Part shown: positions 46,565 through 55,232 of the stretch, in pieces
Layout of the letters: the number at the start of each line of letters is the position of its first letter
How positions within the stretch are numbered: the stretch's first letter is position 1
Assembly: GCF_010685995.1 (NCBI RefSeq)
Contig: NZ_JAAGWK010000019.1
Location: 62,001 to 126,000, forward strand
Direction: 5' to 3'
Source: Goekera deserti
Lineage (GTDB): Bacteria; Actinomycetota; Actinomycetes; Mycobacteriales; Geodermatophilaceae
DNA: 64,000 nt
Made by a program: the position numbers and the translations under genes
Notes under the pieces: model-generated
What the model was told of the DNA's origin: nothing
Databases searched by the model: none
What the model saw: only the letters and a program-made list of their open reading frames with translations

Positions 46565-46710
46565 CTGCTGGTCCTCCTCGTTCGCTGCGCCACGCAGGTC
46601 ACCGGGCACGCTACGGGCGCCCTGGACCGATACCAACCCGTACCGCGGAGCCGGCCCCCAACGGGTGAACCGCCTCCACGACCGGGTGCCGACCGGGTGG
46701 TCAGCACGGC

Positions 46711-48219
46711 TCAGTAGGCGCCCGATCCACGGACGACGGCGCCCACCGTCTTCCACATGATCATGAAGTCGAAGGCGAGCGACCAGTTCTCCACGTACCG
46801 GACGTCGATCCGCACCGAGTCGTCCCAGGAGAGGTCCGAGCGGCCACTGACCTGCCAGAGGCCGGTGAGGCCGGGCTTGACCAGGAAGCGACGGTGCATG
46901 TCGTCGCCGTAGCGCTCGACCTCGGCGGCCAGCGGCGGCCGCGGGCCCACCAGCGACATGCTCCCGCCCAGGATGTTGAACAGCTGGGGCAGCTCGTCGA
47001 GGGAGTAGCGGCGCAGCAGCTTGCCGACCCGGGTGACCCGGGGGTCCTCGCGCAGCTTGAACAGCACGCCGTTGCCGTCGTCCACCACGATGTCCTCGGT
47101 CATCTGCTCGGCGCCGACGACCATCGACCGGAACTTCAGCATCCGGAAGGGCCGGCCGTCGCGGCCGATCCGCTCCTGCTTGAAGAACACCGGGCCGCGG
47201 CTGCTCGCCTTCACCGCGAGGGCGATGACCAACAGCACCGGCAGCAGGGCCAGCAGCAGGCCCGAGCTGATCACGACGTCGGTGGAGGTCTTGGCCACCC
47301 GGCGCACACCGCGCAGCTCGGGACGCTCCATGTGCAGCAGGGGCAGGCCGCAGATCGGCCGGATGTTGACCCGCGGGCCGGCGATGTCGGTGACGGCCGG
47401 CGCGAGCAGCAGCTCGGCGTCGGTCGCCTCCAGGCCCCAGCCCAGCCGGCGCAGGGCCGCGGAGTCGAGCTCCGGGGAGGGCAGGACGGCGACCGTGTCG
47501 ACGTGGTGGGCCCGGACGACGTCGACGACGTCCCCGAGGTCACCGAGCACCGGCAGCCGGTCGAACAGTTCCGCCCCACCGGCCCCGCGCTGGCCCGACG
47601 GCAGGCAGCACCCGACCACCCGGTAGCCCTGGTAGGCCTCCCGGTCGATCTGGGCGTGCAGGTCCTGGACGCCGTTGCGGTGGCCGACGATGAGCAGCGT
47701 CTGCTGGTAGAGACCCTGGCCGCGCCGGCGGTGCAGCCAGCGGCGCTGCAGGAAGCGCTGCAGGAGGGTCAGCAGCGTGGCCAGCGGCAGCGCCACCACG
47801 ACCAGCCCGCGGGCGACCTCGAGCTTGAACGCCCAGCTCACGGTGCCGACCGCGGCGAGGATGCTCACCGCGGCGGAGAACACCCGGCGGAACTCCTCGG
47901 GACCGACCCACAGGAAGCGCTGCTCGTAGGTGCGGGCGACGAGCATGGCTGAGACCCACACGAACGGGAGGAGGCAGGCGATCAGCACGGCGGCGCGGTA
48001 GGCCGGGGCGTAGGACGTCTCGGCGGCAGACCCGAACCGCGCGACGTAACCGACGGTGGCGGCCACGATGCCGGCGACGAGGTCGCCGACCATGATCCGG
48101 CGGACGTACCGCGTCCGCCAGGACGGCGACGAGACGGTCCACGAGGCTGCCGGCGACGGCGCCGTCCCGACCTCCGGGGCCCGCGCACCCGCCGTTCCCT
48201 GCACACCCTGCGTGACCAT
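46711..48219 (-). CDS. Polyprenyl-phosphate sugar-1-phosphate transferase (WbaP/WcaJ-like, first of three)
   Basis: A 502-residue priming enzyme. Four N-terminal helices (about 45-150) and a soluble Rossmann-like domain precede the C-terminal catalytic domain (about 305-502): KQERIGRDGRPFRMLKFRSM, then [26 protein letters not shown] and [17 protein letters not shown]. It transfers a hexose-1-phosphate from a UDP-sugar to undecaprenyl phosphate to start a repeat unit. Its sequence is close to the enzyme at 61643-63154 over most of its length, suggesting a duplication. ATG 48219 is preceded by AGGAAGGTG. It lies 146 bp upstream of rfbF. Confidence 0.9.
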   Translation of the reverse strand: MVTQGVQGTAGARAPEVGTAPSPAASWTVSSPSWRTRYVRRIMVGDLVAGIVAATVGYVARFGSAAETSYAPAYRAAVLIACLLPFVWVSAMLVARTYEQRFLWVGPEEFRRVFSAAVSILAAVGTVSWAFKLEVARGLVVVALPLATLLTLLQRFLQRRWLHRRRGQGLYQQTLLIVGHRNGVQDLHAQIDREAYQGYRVVGCCLPSGQRGAGGAELFDRLPVLGDLGDVVDVVRAHHVDTVAVLPSPELDSAALRRLGWGLEATDAELLLAPAVTDIAGPRVNIRPICGLPLLHMERPELRGVRRVAKTSTDVVISSGLLLALLPVLLVIALAVKASSRGPVFFKQERIGRDGRPFRMLKFRSMVVGAEQMTEDIVVDDGNGVLFKLREDPRVTRVGKLLRRYSLDELPQLFNILGGSMSLVGPRPPLAAEVERYGDDMHRRFLVKPGLTGLWQVSGRSDLSWDDSVRIDVRYVENWSLAFDFMIMWKTVGAVVRGSGAY

Positions 48220-48538
48220 GTCACCTTCCTGCTCGTCGTCCGGGGTACATCTTCACCCTGAGGGGCGAACGTAGCGCCACTCAGCGTGATGGGGAAGCGG
48301 GATCCGTGCAGCGCTCCACGAACGTGTCGACTTTCCGAAACGCATCGGTCCCAGCCTGGGACCAGCGCGGACGTACGATGCGCGGGTCGTGATCTCACGT
48401 CACTTGTCGATCACAACGAGTAGGAATTCGATGTGTCCGAGATCCCGCTGTCACTCGTTGTGATGAACGGGACGCCCCGGCGGGGGCAGTACCCTCCGTG
48501 ATGGACCCGAAGCCGCCCTCGACCCCTGGGAGACATCG
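48220..48538. other. Divergent intergenic region, 319 bp
   Basis: It holds the start regions of the priming transferase (minus) and a glycosyltransferase (plus). The palindrome GGTCCCAGCCTGGGACC (8-bp arms, one-base centre) lies at 48347-48363, and a wide inverted repeat at 48410-48464. The part around 48300-48470 is AT-richer than the genes. No small gene is convincing. Confidence 0.6.
48410..48464. promoter_or_regulatory. Inverted repeat with 12-bp arms and 31-nt centre
   Basis: ATCACAACGAGT at 48410-48421 pairs perfectly with ACTCGTTGTGAT at 48453-48464. The spacing of about four helical turns between arm centres (43 bp) fits two protein dimers or a looped operator; an RNA stem-loop in the 5' leader of the glycosyltransferase at 48539 is the alternative. 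Confidence 0.55.
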
Positions 48539-49645
48539 GTGCGCAGCACCCCTCTCGTGGCCGGCCTGGTCGTCTCTGCGGCGATCGGGCACGTCGGCTA
48601 CCCCATCGCCCTGGCCGCCGTGGCCCGCCGCCGGCAGCCGGCCCCCCGGGTCGACCCCGCGGCGTGGCCCGCGGTCACCGTCCTCGTCCCTGCCTACCTG
48701 GAGGCCGGCGTGATCGGCGCCAAGGTCGCCGACGTGCACGCCAACGGCTACCCCGGCCCGCTGGAGGTGCTTGTCGTCGCCGACGGCGACCCCGAGACGG
48801 CGGCCAAGGCCGCGGCTGCCGGAGCCCGGGTCGAGCTGCTGCCCGAGCGCCGCGGCAAGTCGCAGGCGCTGAACCACGGCGTCGCCGCCGCCAGTCACGA
48901 GATGGTCGTGATCAGCGACGCCAACAACGAGCTCGAGCAGGGCGCGATCGCACACCTGGTGCGGCGGCTGTCCGAGGACGGCGTCGGCGCGGTGGCCGGG
49001 GAGAAGCTCGAGGGCACCGGCGGCGAGCTCGCCTACTGGCGCTTCGAGGCCTGGCTCAAGCGCAACGAGGACCTCATGGGCACGACGCTCGGTCTGGACG
49101 GCGGCCTGTGCGCCGTCCGCCGCTCGACCTGGCCGGTGATCCCGACCGACATCTCCAACGACGACCTCTGGGTCGCGCTGGACCTGATGGAGCGCGGGCT
49201 GCGGGTGGCCTACGAGCCGCAGGCGGTGGTGCGCGAGGACTCGATCGGCGGCACCGCCCTGTCCTGGGAGCGGCGCACCCGGGTGCTCGGCGGTGGGCTC
49301 TGGGTGATGTGGCGGAAGCGACAGCTGCTCGACCCTCGCCGGGGTTTCGTCAGCGCACAGATCTGGGGGCACAAGCTCTGGCGCTCCACGATCGGCCCGC
49401 TGAGCCACCTGGCCCTGCTGCTGATGGCCGTGCGGTCGGCACCGGGCTCGTTGCTGGCGCGCCTGTTCCTGGCCGGGCACGCCGTGGGTGCCGCCTCGTT
49501 CGCGGCCCAGCAGCGGGACGTGCGGCTGCCGCTGCCGGCCCGACTGGCCGCGCAGGTGCTCTACCTGCAGGCCGTGGCCTTCGGCGGCATGGCGCGCTGC
49601 CTGCGCGGGGACCGGGTCCTGCAGTGGGCCAAGCCCGCCCGCTGA
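48539..49645 (+). CDS. Membrane-associated family 2 glycosyltransferase
   Basis: A 368-residue processive-type GT-A enzyme. After one N-terminal hydrophobic segment (LVAGLVVSAAIGHVGYPIAL), VTVLVPAYLEAGVIGAKVAD begins the catalytic domain. VVISDANNELEQGAI provides the D-x-N variant of DxD, then GGLCAVRR and the ED segment VVREDSIGG. C-terminal helices include LSHLALLLMAV. The pattern resembles cellulose/hyaluronan-synthase-like and cell-wall glucosyltransferases; the QxxRW motif appears only as SWERRTRVLGGG. GTG 48539 follows GGGAG. It is followed by a strong hairpin. Confidence 0.87.
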   Translation: MRSTPLVAGLVVSAAIGHVGYPIALAAVARRRQPAPRVDPAAWPAVTVLVPAYLEAGVIGAKVADVHANGYPGPLEVLVVADGDPETAAKAAAAGARVELLPERRGKSQALNHGVAAASHEMVVISDANNELEQGAIAHLVRRLSEDGVGAVAGEKLEGTGGELAYWRFEAWLKRNEDLMGTTLGLDGGLCAVRRSTWPVIPTDISNDDLWVALDLMERGLRVAYEPQAVVREDSIGGTALSWERRTRVLGGGLWVMWRKRQLLDPRRGFVSAQIWGHKLWRSTIGPLSHLALLLMAVRSAPGSLLARLFLAGHAVGAASFAAQQRDVRLPLPARLAAQVLYLQAVAFGGMARCLRGDRVLQWAKPAR

Positions 49646-49654
49646 CCCGCTGAC

Positions 49655-49684
49655 CCGCGGCGCCGCCCCCTCGCGGCGCCGCGG
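49655..49684. terminator. Bidirectional hairpin terminator, 12-bp stem
   Basis: CCGCGGCGCCGC and GCGGCGCCGCGG pair around a 6-base loop, between the stops of the convergent glycosyltransferase (49645) and FMN oxidase (49691) genes. Confidence 0.82.
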
Positions 49685-49690
49685 ACGGGC

Positions 49691-50737
49691 TCAGAGCCGG
49701 ATGACCATGCTGGGGTCGAGGTCCGCGGTCCGGGCCGCACCGGCCACGGCGAGCACGTGCCGCAGGTCGGCGGTGAGCTCGTCGAGGGCGGCGGTCACCG
49801 CGCCGGCCCCGCCGGTGGCCAGCGCCCACAGCAGCGGCCGGCCCACCAGCACGGCGTCGGCGCCCAACCCGAGCGCGACCAGCGCGTCCAGGCCGGTACG
49901 GATGCCGCCGTCGACCAGGACCGGGGCGTGCCCGGCCACCGCCTGGACGACGTCCGGCAGGGCCAGCGCGCTGGGCACGCCCCGGTCCAGCTGACGGCCC
50001 CCGTGGTTGGACACCACGACCCCGGCGGCACCGGCGTCCAGGCAGCGCACCGCTTCGTCCCCGCGCAGCACGCCCTTGACCAGCACCGGCAACCCGCCGA
50101 CGTCGGCGAGCCGGCCGATGACGTCCGGGGTGATCGACGGGTCCTGCTCGGCGGCCTCGCGGCCGACCGCGCCCGGCAGCAGGTGCTGGGCCAGGTTGAC
50201 CAGGTACTCGTCGTCGGGCACGGCGAAGCGCACGCCGGCCACCTTGTGCTTCCGGCCGACGTACGGGGTGTCCACGGTCAGCACCACGGCGGTGGCGCCG
50301 GCGGCGGCGGCACGCTGGACGAGTGCCTCGGTGAGCCCGCGGTCCCGCATCACGTAGGCCTGGAACCACCACGGGCCGGTCGCGGCGGCGCCGATGTCCT
50401 CCAGCGTGCGGGAGGCGCGGGTGGAGACCACGGTGAGGCTGCCGGCCGCCCCGGCGCCGGCCACCGTGGCGCACTCGCCGTCCGGGTGGGCCAGGGCGTG
50501 GAAGGCCATCGGGGCCACCACGAACGGCGAGGCCACCCGGGTGCCCAGCAGGGTCACCCCGGTGTCCACGTCCGAGACGTCGTGCAGCACCCGGGGCCGC
50601 AGCCGGTAGCTGCGCCAGGCGGCCTCTGCCTCGGCCAGGGTGGTCTCCTCGCCGGACCCGGCGGAGTAGTAGTCCCAGACGGCGGGCGGGAGCGCGGAGC
50701 GGGCCGAGTCGACGTGGTCGGCGAGCAGACGGAGCAT
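49691..50737 (-). CDS. FMN-dependent alpha-hydroxy-acid oxidase (second copy)
   Basis: A 348-residue TIM-barrel flavoenzyme, more compact than the one at 2250. It has PFVVAPMAFHALAHPDGECA, LPVLVKGVLRGDEA (K221), the catalytic-His motif VVSNHGGRQLDRGV (H245) and VLVDGGIRTGLDALVALGLG. Its length fits glycolate/lactate/mandelate oxidases. ATG 50737 is used; upstream codons give a Pro-rich leader with no ribosome site. It lies among polysaccharide genes without an obvious pathway link, downstream of the third GH26 gene and separated from it by a hairpin. Confidence 0.88.
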   Translation of the reverse strand: MLRLLADHVDSARSALPPAVWDYYSAGSGEETTLAEAEAAWRSYRLRPRVLHDVSDVDTGVTLLGTRVASPFVVAPMAFHALAHPDGECATVAGAGAAGSLTVVSTRASRTLEDIGAAATGPWWFQAYVMRDRGLTEALVQRAAAAGATAVVLTVDTPYVGRKHKVAGVRFAVPDDEYLVNLAQHLLPGAVGREAAEQDPSITPDVIGRLADVGGLPVLVKGVLRGDEAVRCLDAGAAGVVVSNHGGRQLDRGVPSALALPDVVQAVAGHAPVLVDGGIRTGLDALVALGLGADAVLVGRPLLWALATGGAGAVTAALDELTADLRHVLAVAGAARTADLDPSMVIRL

Positions 50738-50789
50738 GTGATCGGGGCGGGAGCCCCCGGTCCTCTCGACGTGCGGACGGGTCAGCGGT

Positions 50790-50817
50790 GGGTGCCCCGG
50801 CGCGACGCCGGGCACCC
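50790..50817. terminator. Hairpin terminator with one bulged base
   Basis: GGGTGCCCCGGCG pairs with CGCCGGGCACCC, leaving one extra C bulged, around loop CGA. It lies immediately downstream of the third GH26 stop (50820, minus strand) and upstream of the FMN oxidase. Confidence 0.7.
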
Positions 50818-50819
50818 GG

Positions 50820-52166
50820 TCACCAGAGTGCCTGGTAGGCCGACGCGGACGCCGGCATGCTGGTGGTCGGTTCCACGGTGAACGGGGCTCCCGCGTCGGC
50901 GACGTTGAACAGCACCTCGTAGGCCAGCTGGCCGGGCCCCGGTCCGCCGTGCACGTTGCAGAAGGCGAACACCTGCCGGAAGAAGTCCGGGGAGTCGGTG
51001 ATGCTGCCGTCGCAGCCCCACTCGCTCAACGCGAACGGCAGCCCGACGCCCGCGGCGAACTCCAGGTGGCGCTGGATGCCGAACGGGGCGCCGGTCGGGT
51101 CCGAGCGCAGCGCCTGCCGCCAGAACTCCGGCGCGCTGGTGATGACCGGACGGCCGTTGAAGTAGCTGGTGGAGAGCACGTCGACGTACTCGGCGCCGGG
51201 GAAGGCCGTCCGCCAGTCAAACAGCCGGTCGCCGGCGCTCTCGCTGTTGGGCGCGAACACCAGCCGCGCCGCGGGGGCGTGCTGCAGCTGGAGCGCCCGG
51301 AAGCGTCGCCAGGCGGTGACGAAGTCGCCGACCTCCTCGGGGTGCACCGTCCACGGGTACCAGAAGCCGTTGAACTCGTGCGCGAAGCGGATGTACGGCA
51401 CGCCGGCACGGTCGCCCCAGAGCCGGGTGAGCCGGCGCAGGCACGCCGTCCAGCGGTCGTCGTACTCCCCGCGGGCCGCGGCTGCCCAGTTCTCGCCCGT
51501 CTCGATCGCACCGATGGCGATGTCCAGGTCACCGGTCCAGTCCGCGTAGTCCCCGGTCAGCGGCCACAGCGCCAGCTGGCCCCCGGCGTCGTCGGACCAG
51601 GTGCTGCTCACGGTCACCGGGTCGCCGCGCCAGGCGGCGAACGTGCCGTCGGCCGAGGAGCGGCCGGAGGCGCCCGAGCGCCAGTGCAGCCCCGCTGCGG
51701 CGTCTACGACGAGCAGGGACTGGGTGACCGAGCGGCAGGCGTCGACGGGCGAGCCGGCGCCCGCATCGAGGGTCAGTGAGTACTCCCCCGGCTGCAGCTC
51801 CAGCGGGACCACGAAGGCGGGGGCCGTGGCGGTGCCGACCTGGTCGGCGACGCCGGCGGCGAGGTCCGCGCCTCCCGCGTCGGTCAGTCGCCAGTTGACC
51901 GCACCGGCTCCGGATGTGCTGGTCCCGAGCACGGTCAGCGGACCGGAGCAGAGCACTGCGCCGGGCGCCGGCGCGACGATGCCGAGCACCGCGGAGGTAC
52001 AGGTCGCCGGTGCGGTGGCCCGGCCGGGTGCGGACGGCTCGCTGGAGGTCCGGCCGACGGCGCACCCGCCCAGCAGGGCGAGGCCGGAGGCCCCACCCAG
52101 CTGCAGGAAGGCCCGCCGGGAGACGAGTCCCCGGGGCTGGAGGTGCTCGTGGAGTGGGCGGCGCAC
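50820..52166 (-). CDS. GH26 glycoside hydrolase lipoprotein with Tat-type signal (third of three)
   Basis: A 448-residue enzyme. The signal carries a twin-arginine motif SRRAFL (residues 16-21) and a lipobox LGGC (C35), so it is probably exported folded and lipid-anchored. An extra beta-sandwich domain (about 58-155) precedes the GH26 barrel. Acid/base E264 (FAHEFNGFWYPW) and nucleophile E382 (FALSEWGCDG) are present. Compared with the other two paralogues, Met of HEMNG is Phe and the linker is not Ser-rich, so the substrate or location differs. The GTG start at 52166 gives the complete signal peptide. Confidence 0.88.
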   Translation of the reverse strand: MRRPLHEHLQPRGLVSRRAFLQLGGASGLALLGGCAVGRTSSEPSAPGRATAPATCTSAVLGIVAPAPGAVLCSGPLTVLGTSTSGAGAVNWRLTDAGGADLAAGVADQVGTATAPAFVVPLELQPGEYSLTLDAGAGSPVDACRSVTQSLLVVDAAAGLHWRSGASGRSSADGTFAAWRGDPVTVSSTWSDDAGGQLALWPLTGDYADWTGDLDIAIGAIETGENWAAAARGEYDDRWTACLRRLTRLWGDRAGVPYIRFAHEFNGFWYPWTVHPEEVGDFVTAWRRFRALQLQHAPAARLVFAPNSESAGDRLFDWRTAFPGAEYVDVLSTSYFNGRPVITSAPEFWRQALRSDPTGAPFGIQRHLEFAAGVGLPFALSEWGCDGSITDSPDFFRQVFAFCNVHGGPGPGQLAYEVLFNVADAGAPFTVEPTTSMPASASAYQALW

Positions 52167-52268
52167 ACGACGATCATGCGCCGGGCCGGCGCCCCGCGGG
52201 TATTCGGCCCACTCCTGTGGGTGACAACACCGCCCGTCCGGGTCGATCGCCGGCGTGTCCCGGTGGGG

Positions 52269-53588
52269 TCAGTCGCTGCGGCGGCCCAGGGCCCGGTAGC
52301 TCCAGCCGGCGGCGACCCACCGCTCCCGGTCGAGGGCGTTCCGGCCGTCGAGCACCTTCCGCGAGCTCACCAGCGCGCCGAAGGCGACCGGGTCGAGCTC
52401 GAGGTACTGCCTCCACTCGGTGAGCAGCAGCACCGCGTCCGCGCGGTCAGCGGCCTCCTCGGGGGTGTCGACCACCATCAGCTGCGGCCAGCTGCGGCGG
52501 ATGTTCTCCCCGGCGGCGGGGTCGGTGACCTGCACCGTGGCGCCCTGCAGCTGCAGCATCGCCGCCACGTTGAGCGCCGGGGAGTCGCGGATGTCGTCGG
52601 AGTCCGGCTTGAACGCCGCCCCCAGCACGGCCACCCGCTTGCCCAGCAGCGACCCGTCGCAGACCTCGCGGGCCAGTTCCACCATCCGGATGCGGCGGCG
52701 CATGTTGATGTTGTCGACCTCGCGCAGGAACGTCAGCGCCTGGTCGGCGCCGAGCTCGCCCGCGCGGGCCATGAAGGCCCGGATGTCCTTGGGCAGGCAG
52801 CCGCCACCGAAACCGAGGCCGGCGTTGAGGAACTTGCGCCCGATCCGGTCGTCGTGCCCGATCGCGTCGGCCAGCTGCTTGACGTCGGCGCCGGTGGCCT
52901 CGCACAGCTCGGCCATCGCGTTGATGAAGGAGATCTTGGTGGCCAGGAACGAGTTGGCCGCGGTCTTCACCATCTCGGCGGTGGCGTAGTCGGTGAGCAC
53001 CAGCGGCGTGTCCGTGGCGACGATCGAGGCGTAGACCTCGTCCAGTCGGGCCCGGGCCACGTCGCCGTCCGGGCCGGAGGGCAGCCCGTAGACCAGCCGG
53101 TCGGGGTGCAGCGTGTCCTGCACGGCGTAGCCCTCGCGCAGGAACTCCGGGTTCCAGGCCAGCATCGCCCCCGGCACCTTCTCCCCCACCAGCTCGGCGA
53201 GCCGGCCGGCGGTGCCGACCGGCACGGTGGACTTGCCCACGACGAGCTGCCCCGGCTCGAGCACGGCGAGCAGCGACTCGGTGGCCGCCTCGACGTAGCG
53301 GAGGTCCGCGGCGTACTCGCCGCGCTTCTGCGGCGTCCCGACGCAGAGGAAGTGCACGGCGCAGCCGGCGGCGTCGGCGATGTCCGGGGAGAAACGGAGC
53401 CGGCCGGAGGCCAGCGACCTGCCCAGCAGGTCCTCGAAGCCGGGCTCGTAGAACGGGGCGCGGCCGCCGGCGAGCAGGGCGGCCTTGGCCGCGTCCACCT
53501 CGATGCCGACGACGTCGTGCCCGAGCTCGGCCATGGAGGCCGCGTGCACGGCGCCCAGGTAGCCGCAGCCGATGACCGAGATCTTCAC
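52269..53588 (-). CDS. ugd: UDP-glucose 6-dehydrogenase
   Basis: A 439-residue enzyme oxidising UDP-glucose to UDP-glucuronate with two NAD. MKISVIGCGYLGAVHAASMA binds NAD; FLCVGTP and KSTVPVGT are family blocks. NPEFLREG follows, and the nucleophile is C264 in GFGGGCLPKDIRAF. LGAAFKPDSDDIRDSPAL marks the C-terminal domain. It supplies uronic acid for the polysaccharide. It starts with GTG 53588 and lies 102 bp upstream of the third GH26 gene on the same strand, counting from its stop. Confidence 0.94.
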   Translation of the reverse strand: MKISVIGCGYLGAVHAASMAELGHDVVGIEVDAAKAALLAGGRAPFYEPGFEDLLGRSLASGRLRFSPDIADAAGCAVHFLCVGTPQKRGEYAADLRYVEAATESLLAVLEPGQLVVGKSTVPVGTAGRLAELVGEKVPGAMLAWNPEFLREGYAVQDTLHPDRLVYGLPSGPDGDVARARLDEVYASIVATDTPLVLTDYATAEMVKTAANSFLATKISFINAMAELCEATGADVKQLADAIGHDDRIGRKFLNAGLGFGGGCLPKDIRAFMARAGELGADQALTFLREVDNINMRRRIRMVELAREVCDGSLLGKRVAVLGAAFKPDSDDIRDSPALNVAAMLQLQGATVQVTDPAAGENIRRSWPQLMVVDTPEEAADRADAVLLLTEWRQYLELDPVAFGALVSSRKVLDGRNALDRERWVAAGWSYRALGRRSD

Positions 53589-53707
53589 GTGGGGCTCCGC
53601 ATCGCCAAGGGGTGCCGGTGCACGAGCGGCACAGCAGGGACGACGCTAGGGGGTGACTCCGCCGCTGTCATGCGTGGGCTGCGCCACGCGCCCGCGCGGG
53701 TCCCTGG

Positions 53708-54613
53708 TCAGCCGACCGGCGCCTCGGGGCCCCCGTCGGCGCGGGCCGTCGGCACGCCCGACCGGTCGGCCTCGACGGCGAGGGCGGCGTCCAGGTCGAC
53801 GGCCTCGACGTCGGCGAGCCGGCGGAGCGCCCAGTCGGTCGGCAGCACCAGGCGCGGCGCGACGCCGGCGAGCACGGCCACCAGCACGGTGACCCCGGCG
53901 AGGGACTCGCCGCTCTCCTCCACGAACGTGGCGGCGACGCCCCAGGCGGGCCCCACCAGCGAGGACAGCGTCGACAGGCCGACCGCCGCACCGGCGTAGA
54001 GCCCGAGGCTGCCCAGCACGCGTCGGCGGTCACGGCGCTCGGTGCGGCTCAGCCAGAACAGGCCCACGATCACGGCGGCGGCGACGGCACCGCTGACCAG
54101 GCCCCCGGCCAGCTTGTGCTCGTAGCCGCCGAGCGCGGCCAGGACCCGGGTGTGCACCGTGCCACCGCCCTTGACCACGGCGATGACCGCGGCGACGGCA
54201 CCGACGGCCAGCCACCAGGCGCGCCGGTGCGGCGCCCGCGCGGCCCCGACCGCGGCGGCCACCGCGGCCGCGGCGAACAGCGACGCGACGTACATCCGGG
54301 GCAGCGACAGCGGGGCGTCCATGGCCAGCACCCGGCCGACACCGGTGTCCAGGCCGACCGCGGCCAGCAGGAAGCCCACCGCCTCCAGGCCGACGCCGAT
54401 CAGGCCGAGCACGATGGCGAAGGCGGGGACCGGGATGCGGCGGCGCGGGGTCCGCCGGGATCGGACGGCGGCCGGGGCCGTCGGGCGGGGCCCGTCGGCG
54501 CGGTCGGCTGCGGTCTCAGCGGCCAGGCGTGCACCCCGCAGGAAGGGCCCGACGACGAGCGCCAGTCCGACGCCGACGACCGACCACGCGACCAGAGCCC
54601 AGATCCACCACAC
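53708..54613 (-). CDS. Multi-pass membrane protein of unknown function
   Basis: A 301-residue protein with about seven helices. A first helix (WWIWALVAWSVVGVGLALVV) is followed by a cytoplasmic Arg-rich stretch, then helices up to VTVLVAVLAGVAPRLV, and an acidic cytoplasmic tail (DVEAVDLDAALAVEADRSG). The segment ATFVEESGESLAGVTVL resembles ATTLEEGGEASTALVLLL in the protein at 22874, indicating a shared family. I do not know its role. GTG 54613 begins directly at the first helix and is preferred; a longer frame reaches 54907 but reads as chance sequence. Confidence 0.65.
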   Translation of the reverse strand: MWWIWALVAWSVVGVGLALVVGPFLRGARLAAETAADRADGPRPTAPAAVRSRRTPRRRIPVPAFAIVLGLIGVGLEAVGFLLAAVGLDTGVGRVLAMDAPLSLPRMYVASLFAAAAVAAAVGAARAPHRRAWWLAVGAVAAVIAVVKGGGTVHTRVLAALGGYEHKLAGGLVSGAVAAAVIVGLFWLSRTERRDRRRVLGSLGLYAGAAVGLSTLSSLVGPAWGVAATFVEESGESLAGVTVLVAVLAGVAPRLVLPTDWALRRLADVEAVDLDAALAVEADRSGVPTARADGGPEAPVG

Positions 54614-54830
54614 CCGGCGATGATCGACCGACCCCGGGCAGGACTTGAGGCGAATCACCCGACCGTGCACAGGTTGTTGCCTGTTGTGATCACGCACGTC
54701 GCTCGGACCCCATCCGGCCCGCGCGCCTCCCCGGTGTCCGGTGGTTGACAACGAGACATGCCAAACGCCGTCACAACTGATCGCCGTGGCGTGCCGTGAC
54801 GCTACGTGCGCACACACTAGACATGTGCCC

Positions 54831-55028
54831 ATGGTGGTCATCGTGTTGATCGGGGCGGCGTGGACGTCGCTGGGGCTCCTGGCGGCCCTCGCGCTGGGCG
54901 GCGTCATCGGCTACGCCGACCGCAGGGCGACGGCGGAGCGTGACGAGGTCACCCAGCTCTGGCACCTCACCGACGATGGCGAGTTCATCCCCGCCACGGG
55001 TCGCCGCATGCCTGCACCGCTCGTCTGA
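54831..55028 (+). CDS. Small single-helix membrane protein
   Basis: A 65-residue protein with one N-terminal helix (VVIVLIGAAWTSLGLLAALA, continuing ALGGVIGY) and a charged tail (DRRATAERDEVTQLWHLTDD). GTG 54825 is an alternative start two codons upstream. No ribosome site is obvious. It precedes the first phosphatase gene by 204 bp. Its size and form suggest a regulatory membrane peptide, but no family is recognised. Confidence 0.55.
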   Translation: MVVIVLIGAAWTSLGLLAALALGGVIGYADRRATAERDEVTQLWHLTDDGEFIPATGRRMPAPLV

Positions 55029-55232
55029 GCTGCTCGGTCCCTGGCGATGACGGGGGCCGGACGAGCGGTCCGGAGCGGACCCGGCGTCGACGAACCGTCA
55101 CCCGCAGCGATGCCGGCTCGCGGCACACGAGGAACCCTCGCCGTCGCCCGTGACCCGACCACGGTCCCCCGCCCGGGTGACCTGACGGCGGAACGACGAG
55201 CGGGTACCGACACGCACGGTCACCATGGACGG

